A stretch of DNA of 64,000 nt, from positions 3,284,001-3,348,000 of the forward strand of contig NC_019682.1 of the NCBI RefSeq assembly GCF_000316575.1, given 5' to 3'. Below the pieces are notes generated by a model that made no database searches, was not told the origin of the DNA, and saw nothing but the letters and a program-made list of their open reading frames with translations. The DNA comes from Calothrix sp. PCC 7507 (GTDB taxonomy: Bacteria > Cyanobacteriota > Cyanobacteriia > Cyanobacteriales > Nostocaceae). A program made the position numbers and the translations under genes. Shown here in pieces: positions 44,295-55,048 of this stretch (within the stretch, counting starts at the first letter, position 1; each line of letters opens with the position of its first letter).

Positions 44295-45218
44295 GTGGAA
44301 AGCAATAAGTCGTTTTTTTGGCCGCAAGGAATATTAATTGCGTTGGTTGCCTTAACTGGTAGTTTGAGTCTTGGCCTGATGATGCTTGTCAAGCCAAATG
44401 CCTCTGAGGCTCAGAGTAAACAAAGTATAAATGAAAACTATATAGCTGCCAAACCAGGAACTCAACAACGAATTGAGGGATTAAAGGCGGCGATGTTGAC
44501 AATTTGGCAGCAGGAAGCAAGTGCTAAAGGTCTGGCGTCAGACTTGCCACAACGCTTTCAAGGTGCGACGATCGCAGAAGCCAAACTAGCTCAAGGTCAG
44601 AAAGTAATTGCGCTGACTTTTGATGACGGCCCTTGGCCTCAGACCACTTTGCAAGTCTTGGATATTCTTAAAAATAATGATATCAAAGGCACATTTTTTG
44701 TCGTTGGGCAGAATGTCAAGAATTATCCAGATATGATGAAGCAAATTGTGGCTGAAGGTCATGCCATTGGCAACCATACGTGGCATCACTGGTATCATTA
44801 CATGAATCCACAAACCGCTGCTTATGAAATTGATCACACCACAGACCTAATTTATAAAACCACGGGTGTGAAAACTAGTTTGTTTCGACCACCAGGGGGA
44901 ATGATGCACAATGGGGTGGCTGCTTATGCGAGAAACAGCAAGTATGGCATTATCATGTGGTCATCTGATTCTATAGATTATTCTCGTCCTAGCGTGCCAA
45001 AGTTGATTAACAACGTTTTCCGACAGGCGAAACCCGGCGGCATAGTGTTAATGCATGACGGTGGTGGGAATCGTTCCCAGACGGTGCAAGCGTTACCAAC
45101 TATTATTGATAATTTTCGCAAGCAGGGCTATAGTTTTGTCACTGTTCCCGAACTTTTACAAATGGAAGACAAATATCAAAAATTAATCGCCAACAAAAAT
45201 AATAGTAAAAAGCAATAG
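44295..45218 (+). CDS. Polysaccharide deacetylase (carbohydrate esterase family 4)
   Basis: A 307-residue exported enzyme. An N-terminal hydrophobic segment (about 10-31) acts as signal or anchor. The NodB homology domain (about 100-290) has motif 1 TFDDGPWPQTT with the catalytic and metal Asp pair, and motif 2 HAIGNHTWHHWY with the metal His residues. Motif 3 FRPPGG, WSSDSIDY and motif 5 IVLMHDGGGNR follow. Such enzymes remove N-acetyl groups from peptidoglycan or exopolysaccharide. The start is GTG at 44295 with GAAGGAG upstream. It ends at a hairpin shared with the convergent gltS gene. Confidence 0.92.
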   Translation: MESNKSFFWPQGILIALVALTGSLSLGLMMLVKPNASEAQSKQSINENYIAAKPGTQQRIEGLKAAMLTIWQQEASAKGLASDLPQRFQGATIAEAKLAQGQKVIALTFDDGPWPQTTLQVLDILKNNDIKGTFFVVGQNVKNYPDMMKQIVAEGHAIGNHTWHHWYHYMNPQTAAYEIDHTTDLIYKTTGVKTSLFRPPGGMMHNGVAAYARNSKYGIIMWSSDSIDYSRPSVPKLINNVFRQAKPGGIVLMHDGGGNRSQTVQALPTIIDNFRKQGYSFVTVPELLQMEDKYQKLIANKNNSKKQ

Positions 45219-45261
45219 TCAAGGGTCAAGGGTCAAAATAATGTACTCTTGACCCTTGACT
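45217..45261. terminator. Bidirectional hairpin between the deacetylase and gltS genes
   Basis: A perfect 14-bp stem pairs 45217-45230 with 45248-45261 (AGTCAAGGGTCAAG and its complement). It lies between the two convergent genes and overlaps the deacetylase stop codon by two bases. It resembles dispersed GTCAAGGGTCAA repeats, so it may be a repeat co-opted as a terminator. No long T-run on either side. Confidence 0.55.
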
Positions 45262-45266
45262 CATAA

Positions 45267-48200
45267 CTAAACTGTACTCAGTTGTTTTTGTTCAGTATTG
45301 GCTTCTGGGCTATCAGCTTCGGAAGGTGGCACTAATTGCCAGAACTTAGGCAGAAATTCTGTCCAATTTTGCAGAATTAGCTTCGCTTTTAGTGAACCAG
45401 TGCGATCGCTAAATGCTCTAATTAATTCTTGCAATTGTTTCTCACCAGCTTCTGTGTTCACCCGCTGTATTTTGACAATTTCTCGGTTGACAAACTCTGG
45501 GAAGTTGCCGTCTTCATCGAGGAAGTACGCTAAACCACCAGTCATCCCAGCAGCGACGTTGCGTCCTGCTTTACCGAGAACGACAATCACACCACCAGTC
45601 ATATACTCGCAGCAGTGATCCCCCGCACCTTCAATTACAGCCACAGCTTTGGAATTACGCACTGCAAAGCGTTCTCCGGCTAATCCATTGGCAAACAGCA
45701 CTCCACCGGTAGCACCATAGAGGCAGGTATTGCCAACTATGACGTTTTGTGATGCGTCATAGGTAGCATCCGCTGGTGGTTTGATAATAATTTCACCACC
45801 ATGCATCCCCTTACCTACATAGTCGTTGGCTTCGCCTTCCAATCTGAGAACTATCCCAGGAAGGTTAAAAGCACCAAAACTTTGTCCGACACTACCGTGG
45901 AAGTTGAGGTTAATTTGTCCTTCAAAACCGCTATCGCCATACTGAGAAGCGATCGCTCCGGCTAATCTCGCACCCACTGTCCTGTCGGTGTTTACCACCT
46001 TCAAAGTCTTGGTGACAGTAGATTGATTGCGAATCGCAGCTTGAATTTCTGGATCAGCAAGCAACTGATCGTCTACAACTGCGCCATTGCTATGCACCTC
46101 TTCATGCACCAACCAGCTACGGTTATTTTTGCTATCTGGTAGCTTGAGTAAACAGTTGAGATTCAGTGTTTGGGTTTTGGTGAGTTTTACCTCGTCGCGC
46201 AATGTCAACAAATCAGCGCGGCCAATCACTTCTGATAACGAACGGTAGCCGAGTCGTGCCAGAAGACTACGTACTTCTTCTGCCACAAAATAGAAGAAGT
46301 TGACTACATGTTCGGGCATTCCTGTAAACCGTTTCCGCAGTTCTTCTTTCTGCGTAGCAACACCCACAGGGCAGTTATTGGTGTGGCAAATCCGCGCCAT
46401 AATGCAGCCTTCAGCGATCATGGCAATCGAGCCGAAGCCGAATTCTTCGCCACCCATCAACGCACCTATTACCACATCCCAGCCACTCTTGAGTCCGCCA
46501 TCTACGCGCAAAATCACGCGATCGCGCAGACTATTTTCCATTAAGACGCGATGCACTTCGCTTAAGCCCAATTCCCACGGGGAACCAGCGTGTTTAATAG
46601 AACTTAAAGGTGAGGCTCCTGTACCGCCATCGTGTCCGGAAATTTGAATGATATCAGCGTTGGCTTTAGCTACACCAGCAGCGATCGTCCCAATGCCAAT
46701 TTCTGCCACTAGCTTGACTGACACCTGAGCTCTGGGGTTAATTTGATGCAGGTCAAAAATCAGCTGGGCTAAGTCTTCAATGGAATAGATATCGTGGTGT
46801 GGCGGTGGTGAAATCAGAGTTACACCGGGCTTCGAGCGTCTCAACATGGCAATGTAAGGACTCACCTTTGGCCCCGGTAGCTGTCCACCTTCTCCTGGCT
46901 TGGCACCTTGGGCAATTTTGATTTCAATTTGTCTGGCGCTGGCTAAATACCCTGGTGTGACACCGAAGCGTCCCGATGCGACTTGCTTAATTGCACTAGA
47001 AGCTGTGTCACCATTCCGCAGTCCTTTGAGGTGCGGTAGGGTAGGCGAGTGACCAGATTCATCTACATCATTGAGAACTTTGTAACGTACCGGGTCTTCG
47101 CCACCTTCCCCAGAGTTAGATTTACCACCAATGCGGTTCATGGCGATCGCTAAAGTTTCATGTGCTTCTCGCGACAACGCACCTAAGGACATACCCCCAG
47201 TGCAGAAGCGTTGGACAATCTCATGGATTGATTCCACCTCTTCTAGAGGAATTGCTGGGCGATCGCTTTGGAAGTCTAGCAAGTCACGTAAGGCGGTAAC
47301 TGGTCTAGTTTGTAGGTGCTGTTTATAAACTTCGTAGTGGTCATATTTTTTACCATCTACAGCCTTGTGCAACGCCTTTACTAGTTCGGGGCTATTCATG
47401 TGATACTCGCCGCTGCGACGATACTGCACAAAGCCCAAATTGTCTAATTTCTTGGTTGTCAGTTCTGGGAAAGCCTTGTGATGGAAGGATAGTACTTCTT
47501 GGGCTAGTTCGCTGACACTTAACCCACCGATGCGGGAGGTTGTACCCCGGAATCCCAGTTCTAATAAATCCCCACCAATACCAATAGCCTCAAAGATTTG
47601 AGCGGCTTGATAGCTGGAAAGCAGAGAGATTCCCATTTTTGAGAGAATCTTTAATAAACCAGATTCTACCGCTTTGCGATAATTGGCGATCGCCTGCTCT
47701 AGAGTAATGGCAGCAATTTGACCCCGCGTCATAAATTGTTGAGTCTTCGGGTCAGACCACCAATCACGCACAGTCTCTAAAGCCATATAAGGGCAAACAG
47801 CACCCGCACCATAGCCAATCAGACAAGCAAAGTGATGGGTACTCCAACACTGGGCTGTATTGACAATTAGGGATGCTTTCATTCGCAATCCCTCACGGAT
47901 GAGGTGGTGGTGGACAGCACCCACTGCTAACAAGGGCGGAATGTATGTGTATTCAGCACTAATCCCCCCAGTCTCTGATGGGGCGATTTTATCGCTTAAG
48001 ATCAAAATCTTCGCCCCCGCCCGCACCGATTCTGCCGCTTTAGCTTGTAAGGACTCTACCGCTGCTTTTAAGCCTGCTGGGCCTGTGGCAATTTCCAACA
48101 GCGTTGACAACTCAGCTGTCGCAAATCCCGACAGTTTAATCGCCTCTAATTCAACCTCAGTCAATACCGGCGAATCTAGCTTGATTCTCCTGGCATATTC

Positions 48201-49985
48201 TGGTTTAACTTCTAATAAATTACCCCGTTCGCCCAGTTCGACTTTCAAGGACATCACCAACTTTTCCCTTAAGGGGTCAATTGCTGGGTTCGTCACCTGA
48301 GCAAAACGCTGTTTGAAATAGTCATATAACAAGTGGGGTTTTTCTGACAGCACCGCTAGGGGGATATCATCTCCCATACAGAAAGTCGGCTCTGCACCTT
48401 GCAATGCCATTGGTTGAATAATCATTTCCACATCTTCTGTGGTGTAACCAAAAGCACTTTGATTTTGCAGCAAGGTCTGTCTATCAATCAGCTTTTGTCC
48501 TTGGTCATTTGCAAGTTGGACTTTGCCATTGCCATTCCCATTCACAGATGACGGATGACCGTTAACTAATTCTTTGAGTTCTTGGCGGTGCTGTCGCAAC
48601 CATTCTCCATATGGGTGCTGCTTGGCGATGCGCTGCTTAATTTCCCAATTCTTCAGCACTTCATGGGTTTCTAAATCCACAGCAATCATTTGCCCAGGGC
48701 CAAGTCTGCCTTTTTCAATAATGTCAGCTTCTGGGAAGTTAACAACACCCGCCTCGGAAGCCACCACGATGTAATCATCCTTGGTAATCATATAACGAGC
48801 TGGTCTTAAGCCGTTGCGATCCAATGTTGCACCGACTTTTTGCCCATCGCTAAATACCAGCAGTGCAGGGCCATCCCAAGCTTCTTGCAAACCACTGTAA
48901 TATTCGTAGAAATCTACAATTTCTGGATATTCGCGCAACGAAGGCTGATTTTGGTAAGCCTCTGGTACCAACATCATCAGGGCTTCTAAGGGGCTGCGTC
49001 CAGAACGCACCAATAACTCTAAGACATTATCTAAGGTAGCTGAGTCACTATTATCAATGTGAACTAGTGGCTTGAGTTCATTGATGCGAGTCTCCTCCGG
49101 AGAGGCTGCGCCAGCGCCCCATAATGGATGGCTTAAGATGGCTTCTCGTGCCATCATCCAGTTGATGTTACCCAATAGAGTATTGATTTCACCGTTATGA
49201 CCCAATAGCCGCATTGGTTGAGCCAAAGGCCATTTGGGCATCGTGTTAGTACTAAAGCGGCGATGATAGACAGCAAAAGCACTCTTATAGGCGGGATTTT
49301 TTAAATCTTGATAAAACTCTCCCAATACAGCCGAACGCACCATACCTTTATAGACAATTGTGCGGCTTGACAAGGAGCAGACATAAAATTCTTCGGAAAT
49401 ATTCTTTGCAGCCTTCACAATGCGGCGACTAGTAATGTACAGTTGCCTTTCTAGTTCATCACCACTTTTGTGAGCAGCAGCCAGAAAAACTTGTTCTATT
49501 TGGGGCTGATTTTCTTTAGCTTGTATTCCTAGTAAATCAGACTGTACTGGGACTACTCGCCAGCCTAATACAGTCAATTTTTCCTCAGCAGCTATCTCCT
49601 CAATCACCGCACGAGATTTCTGGGCTGCTTGGGGATCTTGGGGCAAAAATATCATCCCCACAGCCACATTATCTGTAGATACAAATTCCCACCCTTCTGG
49701 AGCAGATTCTTGTTGGAACAACTCCCAAGGTATGGCTGTCAATATGCCTGCACCATCACCAGAATCTTGGTCTGCACTACAACCACCCCGGTGTTCTAAG
49801 CAGGTCAAAGCTGCTAAGGCTTTAACCACAACTTCGTGACTGCTATTATTTTGGCGCTGGGCAATAAAACCCACACCACAAGCATCTCGTTCCTCCACTA
49901 ACCACTTTTGACCCTGGTAGGTATCTTTTGATTCAGCATCCGACAATATAATTTTTTGATCTTGATTCATCGGTTGATTATTCAT
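45267..49985 (-). CDS. gltS: Ferredoxin-dependent glutamate synthase (Fd-GOGAT)
   Basis: Converts glutamine plus 2-oxoglutarate to two glutamates with reduced ferredoxin, the main ammonia-assimilation step after glutamine synthetase. The 1572 residues begin with a 35-residue propeptide; Cys36 in ERDACGVGF is the N-terminal amidotransferase nucleophile. The central domain is followed by the FMN-binding synthase domain ([33 protein letters not shown]). The 3Fe-4S cysteines are 1194, 1200 and 1205 ([12 protein letters not shown]). The C-terminal GXGXG beta-helix is present ([32 protein letters not shown]). No gltD small subunit lies nearby, which favours the ferredoxin form over the NADPH form. 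The ATG has AGGAACAGGG upstream. Confidence 0.96.
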   Translation of the reverse strand: MNNQPMNQDQKIILSDAESKDTYQGQKWLVEERDACGVGFIAQRQNNSSHEVVVKALAALTCLEHRGGCSADQDSGDGAGILTAIPWELFQQESAPEGWEFVSTDNVAVGMIFLPQDPQAAQKSRAVIEEIAAEEKLTVLGWRVVPVQSDLLGIQAKENQPQIEQVFLAAAHKSGDELERQLYITSRRIVKAAKNISEEFYVCSLSSRTIVYKGMVRSAVLGEFYQDLKNPAYKSAFAVYHRRFSTNTMPKWPLAQPMRLLGHNGEINTLLGNINWMMAREAILSHPLWGAGAASPEETRINELKPLVHIDNSDSATLDNVLELLVRSGRSPLEALMMLVPEAYQNQPSLREYPEIVDFYEYYSGLQEAWDGPALLVFSDGQKVGATLDRNGLRPARYMITKDDYIVVASEAGVVNFPEADIIEKGRLGPGQMIAVDLETHEVLKNWEIKQRIAKQHPYGEWLRQHRQELKELVNGHPSSVNGNGNGKVQLANDQGQKLIDRQTLLQNQSAFGYTTEDVEMIIQPMALQGAEPTFCMGDDIPLAVLSEKPHLLYDYFKQRFAQVTNPAIDPLREKLVMSLKVELGERGNLLEVKPEYARRIKLDSPVLTEVELEAIKLSGFATAELSTLLEIATGPAGLKAAVESLQAKAAESVRAGAKILILSDKIAPSETGGISAEYTYIPPLLAVGAVHHHLIREGLRMKASLIVNTAQCWSTHHFACLIGYGAGAVCPYMALETVRDWWSDPKTQQFMTRGQIAAITLEQAIANYRKAVESGLLKILSKMGISLLSSYQAAQIFEAIGIGGDLLELGFRGTTSRIGGLSVSELAQEVLSFHHKAFPELTTKKLDNLGFVQYRRSGEYHMNSPELVKALHKAVDGKKYDHYEVYKQHLQTRPVTALRDLLDFQSDRPAIPLEEVESIHEIVQRFCTGGMSLGALSREAHETLAIAMNRIGGKSNSGEGGEDPVRYKVLNDVDESGHSPTLPHLKGLRNGDTASSAIKQVASGRFGVTPGYLASARQIEIKIAQGAKPGEGGQLPGPKVSPYIAMLRRSKPGVTLISPPPHHDIYSIEDLAQLIFDLHQINPRAQVSVKLVAEIGIGTIAAGVAKANADIIQISGHDGGTGASPLSSIKHAGSPWELGLSEVHRVLMENSLRDRVILRVDGGLKSGWDVVIGALMGGEEFGFGSIAMIAEGCIMARICHTNNCPVGVATQKEELRKRFTGMPEHVVNFFYFVAEEVRSLLARLGYRSLSEVIGRADLLTLRDEVKLTKTQTLNLNCLLKLPDSKNNRSWLVHEEVHSNGAVVDDQLLADPEIQAAIRNQSTVTKTLKVVNTDRTVGARLAGAIASQYGDSGFEGQINLNFHGSVGQSFGAFNLPGIVLRLEGEANDYVGKGMHGGEIIIKPPADATYDASQNVIVGNTCLYGATGGVLFANGLAGERFAVRNSKAVAVIEGAGDHCCEYMTGGVIVVLGKAGRNVAAGMTGGLAYFLDEDGNFPEFVNREIVKIQRVNTEAGEKQLQELIRAFSDRTGSLKAKLILQNWTEFLPKFWQLVPPSEADSPEANTEQKQLSTV

Positions 49986-50748
49986 ACCCTGTTCCTGAGA
50001 TTTTGAGTTGCGAATGTTGCTGCTAGTTGTGAGAAAAATTTTCTAAATTTAGCAAGGGAAAATTTAAGTATGGAATCATCGAAATTTAGGGAAAAAAAAT
50101 TTTAACTTCGGTTTTACTTTTTGGTTCACCCGTGTTAAAATCGTCGCGTTATTTTTTTTGTTTATTCTGAGTTAGACAAATTTTTTTCGCTCTAATAGTC
50201 TTCTATTTAGATCGTGAAGTTAATTGCTGGCTTGCTGCTTTTTTTCTAGGTAGCAGGTTGTCAGTCAGGTAAAGCCAGTCTCGGCTTACCATTGACAGAA
50301 CTCAATCTAAACACTTCATCGTTTTTAGTGCTGAAACTGTCCTGATTTAGCAACAAAATCAGCCTAGTACACTATGTCCCCATTTGACAATTCCTAAATA
50401 TCTCTGTTGTTGTCTAAAATTTTGCTAATTACTCAGTTGCCACTTGTGTTACTACTAGCTAAACCTCACTTAAGTAGCAACATCAGCAAACATCGGTGAG
50501 GAAGTAATATTTTAACTCAGCTTTGCCAACCAAGAATAACAACATGGTTTGCCGTGGACTAGTGCCACTTCAAACGCTTAGTTACAGTGGTTTTTATAGG
50601 AAAATGCTTGTTTTTTCTACAAGAGATAGAAAGCCAATATATACATTATCACGTTTCCTTAAAACTTATATCATCATTTTTTAATATTTCCGCAGAATTT
50701 AGTTAAATTACACCTTGGGTGATAGCTTTCAAAAGTACTTAGCAAATA
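49986..50748. other. Divergent regulatory gap upstream of gltS
   Basis: A 763-base gap between divergent gltS and the glycosidase gene. No gene seen. I looked for an NtcA box (GTA, eight bases, TAC) and found none convincing. A hairpin pairs GGTAAAGCC at 50268-50276 with GGCTTACC at 50283-50290 with one bulge. The left 150 bases are very A/T-rich. A long leader or small RNA is possible, unproven. Confidence 0.4.
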
Positions 50749-52716
50749 ATGGTGAACATGGCTAATTGTTACCGACAAAAATACCACAGTGCGATCGCCT
50801 GGATGAATAATCACAGGTTTTTCTATGCTGCTATGTCGCCAATACTTTCAGTAGCACTGAACTTATCTACTACTAATGCTACCAATGCCCAACAAATTCC
50901 CACAGATACTACAGTAAAACCAACACTGACTCCACGGTCAGTTCTATCTTCCGGTAATCAAATTTCCCTCAATGGTCGCACATTGCCAGGAACTTGGTTA
51001 CAACAGCCTGGAGCTACTGGTCAGGTGACAACTCATCTGAGTGATGGTGTATTCAGGCAAGTATTCGGGATAAATTTCTTAAACAGCAGCAATCCAGTCA
51101 GTCAACCAATCGAGTGGTTTTCTTCAGCCACAAAGCCACTTGTTTTGACTGCTAGGTTACTGGGAGCATATCGCTATCTAGATATTACTAGTTTTTCTCA
51201 AACAGCAGGGTGGCAGATCCAAGCTAATGGTAACACCTTAGTCATTGTCACTCCAGAAGCCAAGGTAAAAGACATTCTTCAGGGTAAACAACCTAGCGGT
51301 AATCGCATTGTTGTTGATTTAGATCGTCCAACTCCTTGGCAAGTCGCACAAGGGTTACCCATCACCAAAGCCATAGACCCCGACACACCAACCCCTAAAC
51401 CCTCAACACCACCTAATAGGGAGTGGAAAATTACCTTAGATGGCATAGCTGATCCTGGCTTGATCCAACGTTATACTCCCGTACCACCACCGACACCCCT
51501 ACCCAACCTGATCAAACAATTACCACCAGTAGCAGCCCCAGAACCACTGATCAAAAAAGTGGAAGTAGTTAAAAATCAAACAATTGTTAGTCTAAGTGTT
51601 CCTTTTGGGCAATCTCCCCGAATTACTACTGTAGCTAACCCCAATCGCCTCATCGTTGATATTCGACCCGATGCTTTGGTAGACAAAGATATTACCTGGG
51701 CGCCAGGATTGCGCTGGCGACAAAAAATTGTCAATTTAGGCACAGAACGTTTTCCGATTGTCTGGCTAGAAATTAACCCTAAAGCCTTTGGATTAACCCT
51801 AAAACCAATTTTAAGTAATCCTAATGCTTCAGTAGGGACTGCACCGCTGATGCAAACAGCACAACGGTATTTAGCAGTAGCAGCAATTAATGCTGGTTAC
51901 TTTAACCGCAATAATCGCTTACCCTTAGGTGCGATTCGTCGAGATAATCAGTGGTTGTCAGGCCCGATACTTAATCGAGGGGCGATCGCTTGGAATGATT
52001 CAGGGCAATTTTACTTAGGTCGTCTCACCTTAGAAGAAACTCTGAATACCGCCAATAATCTCCGCTTGCCAATTCTCTTTCTCAATAGTGGCTACGTCCA
52101 AAGTGGCATTGCCCGCTATACTCCAGCATGGGGTTCAACCTATACACCCTTGACAGACAACGAAATCATCCTCATTGTTCAAAAAGACCAAATCACCAAT
52201 CAGGTATCCGGTGGTAAAGCTGGTCAAATTAGTACCCCCATACCTCAAGATGGTTACTTATTAACTTTACGAGGTAATGCCAGCACCGCTGCGGCACAGT
52301 TACCCATTGGTACAGCCATCAGCATTACTAGTGTGACTGCTCCCAGAGACTTTAGCAGCTATCCCTATATTGTGGCGGCTGGACCCTTGTTAGTGAAAAA
52401 TCGTCAAATCGTTCTCGATGCTAAAGCTGAAAAATTCAGTAATTCCTTTATTGCGGAAAAAGCAATTCGTAGCGGCATTTGCACAAATACCACAGGCAAC
52501 ATAGCGATCACTACAGTACATAACCGTGCTGGCGGACCCGGCCCCACCTTGGCAGAACACGCCCAACTGATGCAACTTCTGGGGTGCGTGGATGCTCTCA
52601 ATTTGGACGGTGGTAGTTCTACTAGTCTTTACTTAGGAGGACAGCTACTTGACCGTTCTCCTAGTACTGCGGCTCGTGTCCACAATGGTATTGGTATTTT
52701 TATCCAGCAGAAGTAG
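50749..52716 (+). CDS. Exported phosphodiester glycosidase-family protein
   Basis: A 655-residue secreted protein. An N-terminal hydrophobic region ending NATNAQQ is a signal peptide. Residues about 50-250 are beta-rich, with repeats related to AMIN-type domains (RIVVDLDRPTPW and later RLIVDIRPDALVDKD). The C-terminal domain (about 370-655) is the NAGPA/DUF2233 phosphodiester glycosidase type: AAINAGYFNRNNRLPLGAI, and LNLDGGSSTSLYLGG near the end. Such domains hydrolyse sugar-phosphodiester bonds, suggesting wall or envelope glycan processing. ATG at 50749 (or 50758). Confidence 0.85.
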   Translation: MVNMANCYRQKYHSAIAWMNNHRFFYAAMSPILSVALNLSTTNATNAQQIPTDTTVKPTLTPRSVLSSGNQISLNGRTLPGTWLQQPGATGQVTTHLSDGVFRQVFGINFLNSSNPVSQPIEWFSSATKPLVLTARLLGAYRYLDITSFSQTAGWQIQANGNTLVIVTPEAKVKDILQGKQPSGNRIVVDLDRPTPWQVAQGLPITKAIDPDTPTPKPSTPPNREWKITLDGIADPGLIQRYTPVPPPTPLPNLIKQLPPVAAPEPLIKKVEVVKNQTIVSLSVPFGQSPRITTVANPNRLIVDIRPDALVDKDITWAPGLRWRQKIVNLGTERFPIVWLEINPKAFGLTLKPILSNPNASVGTAPLMQTAQRYLAVAAINAGYFNRNNRLPLGAIRRDNQWLSGPILNRGAIAWNDSGQFYLGRLTLEETLNTANNLRLPILFLNSGYVQSGIARYTPAWGSTYTPLTDNEIILIVQKDQITNQVSGGKAGQISTPIPQDGYLLTLRGNASTAAAQLPIGTAISITSVTAPRDFSSYPYIVAAGPLLVKNRQIVLDAKAEKFSNSFIAEKAIRSGICTNTTGNIAITTVHNRAGGPGPTLAEHAQLMQLLGCVDALNLDGGSSTSLYLGGQLLDRSPSTAARVHNGIGIFIQQK

Positions 52717-52860
52717 GAGGATTGGGGATTGGGGATTGGGGATTGGGACTGGGTAAGAATCATCTCCCCCGTATCCGGAAAAGAATGTAGCAACAACGGA
52801 ACCCAGCAATGATTGGGACTGGGTAAGAATCATCTCCCCCGTATCCCCCATATCCCCCAG
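52717..52860. repeat. G-rich tandem repeat and a 36-base direct repeat
   Basis: Just after the glycosidase stop, the heptamer GGGGATT is repeated about four times (52733-52757). A 36-base segment at 52741-52776 recurs exactly at 52811-52846, a period of 70 bases. Frames on the minus strand across it are repeat artefacts. The rest of the gap up to 53080 shows no gene. Confidence 0.7.
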
Positions 52861-53080
52861 TCCCTTCTTAAAGTTTGTAATAAGTCGCGTTTTTTTTGAT
52901 GAAGACTTAGTGTTAACACCACGGTTCTAGCCAAGTTTTTTGACACCCTAAAAGCTGATCTTGCTATGTTTGGCAAAGTAACGATGAATTACTGGTTTTC
53001 ACGGTTGCAACATTAGGTCAAATTTTTCCATCAATGGTTAAGAGTACAGACGGTTTGTCATGTCTTTAAATGAGGTAATT

Positions 53081-53509
53081 ATGGCTCAATATCAAGAAAA
53101 AACACAAACTCACACCTTGCCCCTACCTCCTACCGTCACTCCTGGAGGCGTAGCTGCGACTGAGTTACGTCCTTGGGGTTCTTTCACAGTTTTGGAAGAA
53201 GGGCGCGGATACAAAATTAAGCGCATTGAAGTTAAGCCAGGACATCGTCTTAGCTTGCAAATGCACCACCACCGCAGTGAACACTGGATTGTCGTTTCTG
53301 GCACAGCTAGGGTAGTCTGCGGCGACAAGGAAGTGCTGTTGAGCAACAATCAATCAACCTATGTACCTCAATGTACAACTCATCGTCTAGAAAATCCTGG
53401 TGTGATTTCCTTAGTGTTGATTGAAGTGCAAAATGGAGAATATCTAGGAGAAGATGATATTATCCGCTATCAAGATGACTATGCTCGCACAGAAGGGAAA
53501 AGCCATTAG
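53081..53509 (+). CDS. Cupin, mannose-6-phosphate isomerase type II-like
   Basis: About 142 residues. The pattern RPWGSFTVLEEGRGYKIKRIEVKPG followed by LSLQMHHHRSEHWIVVSGTARV is the metal-binding cupin of the C-terminal half of ManC/AlgA-type enzymes (type II phosphomannose isomerase), here as a stand-alone domain. His residues in HHHRSEH and THRLENPG are the metal ligands. It probably isomerises mannose 6-phosphate and fructose 6-phosphate, supplying GDP-mannose, but stand-alone versions may have other sugar substrates. The frame extends to 53060; the ATG at 53081 has TGAGG upstream and is preferred. Confidence 0.85.
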   Translation: MAQYQEKTQTHTLPLPPTVTPGGVAATELRPWGSFTVLEEGRGYKIKRIEVKPGHRLSLQMHHHRSEHWIVVSGTARVVCGDKEVLLSNNQSTYVPQCTTHRLENPGVISLVLIEVQNGEYLGEDDIIRYQDDYARTEGKSH

Positions 53510-53549
53510 ACTTACATCTTAGACCAGTTGCGATCACACATTTTTGTAG

Positions 53550-53573
53550 GGTGGGCAGTGCCCACCTTTGCTT
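53550..53573 (+). terminator. Hairpin downstream of the cupin gene
   Basis: GGTGGGC at 53550-53556 pairs with GCCCACC at 53560-53566 around AGT, followed by TTTGCTT. It is about 40 bases after the cupin stop. The unit is also a common Nostoc repeat type, so its role as terminator is likely but not certain. Confidence 0.5.
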
Positions 53574-53741
53574 GAATCCTTGATGTTTATGGTGGTGGCT
53601 AGACGCATCACTACGATTACTGAGGATATCGCAATATATTTCAGTTAAACCCTTTCTCAAGCTTTAAAGGTATTGTTATGAAGGGTAGGGTTTAATTCCC
53701 ATCCATCACAGTCTCAGTTCAATTGCCAGTTTAAGAATTCC

Positions 53742-54068
53742 ATGATTCATCTGAGTCCAGCCGCCACGTGTGAAATTGGGCGATTAAAAGCAAAGCGGCA
53801 ACTAAACGTCTTCTTGCGACTGGAAATTAAGCCCGGTGGTTGTTCCGGGTGGATTTACGAAATGTCTTTCGATGAAACAGTAGCAGCCAGCGATCGCATT
53901 TTTAACTTGAATGGCATCCAATTAGTAGTCGATGCCAAAAGCTTAGATTATGCCGATGGTTTGTCAGTGGATTACTCAGAAGACTTGATGGGCGGAGGTT
54001 TTCGCTTCCAAAATCCTCAGGCGATCGCCACCTGTGGCTGCGGTAATTCTTTCTCCATGAGTCAGTAG
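53742..54068 (+). CDS. HesB/IscA/SufA-family iron-sulfur assembly protein
   Basis: A 108-residue A-type iron-sulfur carrier. The three conserved cysteines are Cys34 (KPGGCSGW), Cys98 and Cys100 (ATCGCGNSF). MIHLSPAA and DYSEDLMGGGFRFQNP are typical of the family. It would hold or transfer Fe-S clusters or iron to apoproteins. It sits just before the str ribosomal operon, on the same strand, with the ribosomal promoter in between, so it is transcribed separately. Which of the IscA/SufA subtypes it is cannot be settled by eye. Confidence 0.93.
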   Translation: MIHLSPAATCEIGRLKAKRQLNVFLRLEIKPGGCSGWIYEMSFDETVAASDRIFNLNGIQLVVDAKSLDYADGLSVDYSEDLMGGGFRFQNPQAIATCGCGNSFSMSQ

Positions 54069-54106
54069 TTAGTTGTTTTTTGCCAATCACAAATGACAAT
54101 TACTAA

Positions 54107-54136
54107 TTGACACAAAACCAAAAAAAAAGTTATAAT
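54107..54136 (+). promoter_or_regulatory. Consensus sigma-70-type promoter of the str operon
   Basis: TTGACA at 54107-54112 and TATAAT at 54131-54136 are both exact consensus boxes, separated by 18 bases. Transcription would begin near 54143, giving a leader of about 43 bases before rpsL. Confidence 0.75.
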
Positions 54137-54185
54137 TAGGATTTGTTAAAACTTAGACCCTAAGCAGCTTCACGCGCTGTAACTC

Positions 54186-54569
54186 ATGCCAACAATACAG
54201 CAGCTCATACGTAATGAACGCGAAAAAGCGCGTCAGAAAACCAAGTCCCCAGCTCTGAAACAATGCCCTCAACGTCGGGGTGTTTGTACCAGAGTATACA
54301 CGACCACACCTAAAAAGCCCAACTCAGCCCTACGCAAAGTAGCAAGAGTAAGATTGACTTCTGGATTTGAAGTGACAGCCTACATTCCAGGAATTGGTCA
54401 CAATTTGCAAGAACACTCGGTAGTAATGATTCGTGGCGGTCGGGTGAAGGACTTACCAGGCGTGAGATACCACATCATCCGTGGCACCCTAGATACAGCC
54501 GGAGTTAAAGACCGGAAGCAAGGTCGCTCCAAGTATGGAACCAAGCGCCCGAAAGCAGCGAAGAAATAG
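54186..54569 (+). CDS. rpsL: 30S ribosomal protein S12
   Basis: A 127-residue component of the small ribosomal subunit decoding centre. The universal blocks [55 protein letters not shown] and [17 protein letters not shown] are intact, including PKKPNSA and the Lys/Pro residues where streptomycin resistance arises. It is first in the order rpsL-rpsG-fusA-tuf-rpsJ and has a consensus promoter just upstream. Confidence 0.99.
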   Translation: MPTIQQLIRNEREKARQKTKSPALKQCPQRRGVCTRVYTTTPKKPNSALRKVARVRLTSGFEVTAYIPGIGHNLQEHSVVMIRGGRVKDLPGVRYHIIRGTLDTAGVKDRKQGRSKYGTKRPKAAKK

Positions 54570-55048
54570 GAAGTAGGCGATTAATTGTCATTAAATGCAA
54601 TTAATCGTCTATGCCCAAGCAAAACGGCGATCGCCGCAAAACAACATTAGTTAAAGTTCTTGTGTCTGTTGTCTGTGTCCACAAATCAAGCCACGCCCTG
54701 CACTAAGCGAGCAGTGTAGGCTGTTTAGAGAAAAATCTCGTAAGCGACAGATGCATTTTAATCCGGAGATTAAAGTTTATAATGTTGTCGCCTCGTGTTT
54801 ATAGTTGCGAGTAGCAAGTCAATTAAGTCAGCAACGGTGCAACTGTAGAGAAAAATTGAGTAAGTTTGAGTGGCGGTGAGACAGCGCTGTAAGAGGATAG
54901 CTACTACACTTTTGGGGACTCCCCAAGTTCAGCAAGTAGCCTTTTGCCTTCATAAGCGAATGCGAACCCAAAGGGCTGACACCGCTTTTAGCTTCCAGTG
55001 TCTGATAGCATATAATTTCGTTGCCAAATCCGAATCTAAGGTTGAAGT
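54570..55048. other. Unusually long rpsL-rpsG spacer with a duplicated motif
   Basis: A 479-base spacer inside the str operon. The 19-base motif TAGAGAAAAAT...GTAAG occurs at 54726-54744 and, with three changes, at 54846-54864. A hairpin TTGGGG-ACT-CCCCAA lies at 54912-54926. No convincing gene; a frame at 54870-55118 overlaps rpsG and is not gene-like. It may be a regulatory leader or separate promoter for rpsG-fusA-tuf. Confidence 0.5.

Noticed and set aside
49986-50748. Search for an NtcA box or glutamine riboswitch upstream of gltS
   Set aside because: No convincing GTA-N8-TAC box or glnA-type aptamer was seen by eye.
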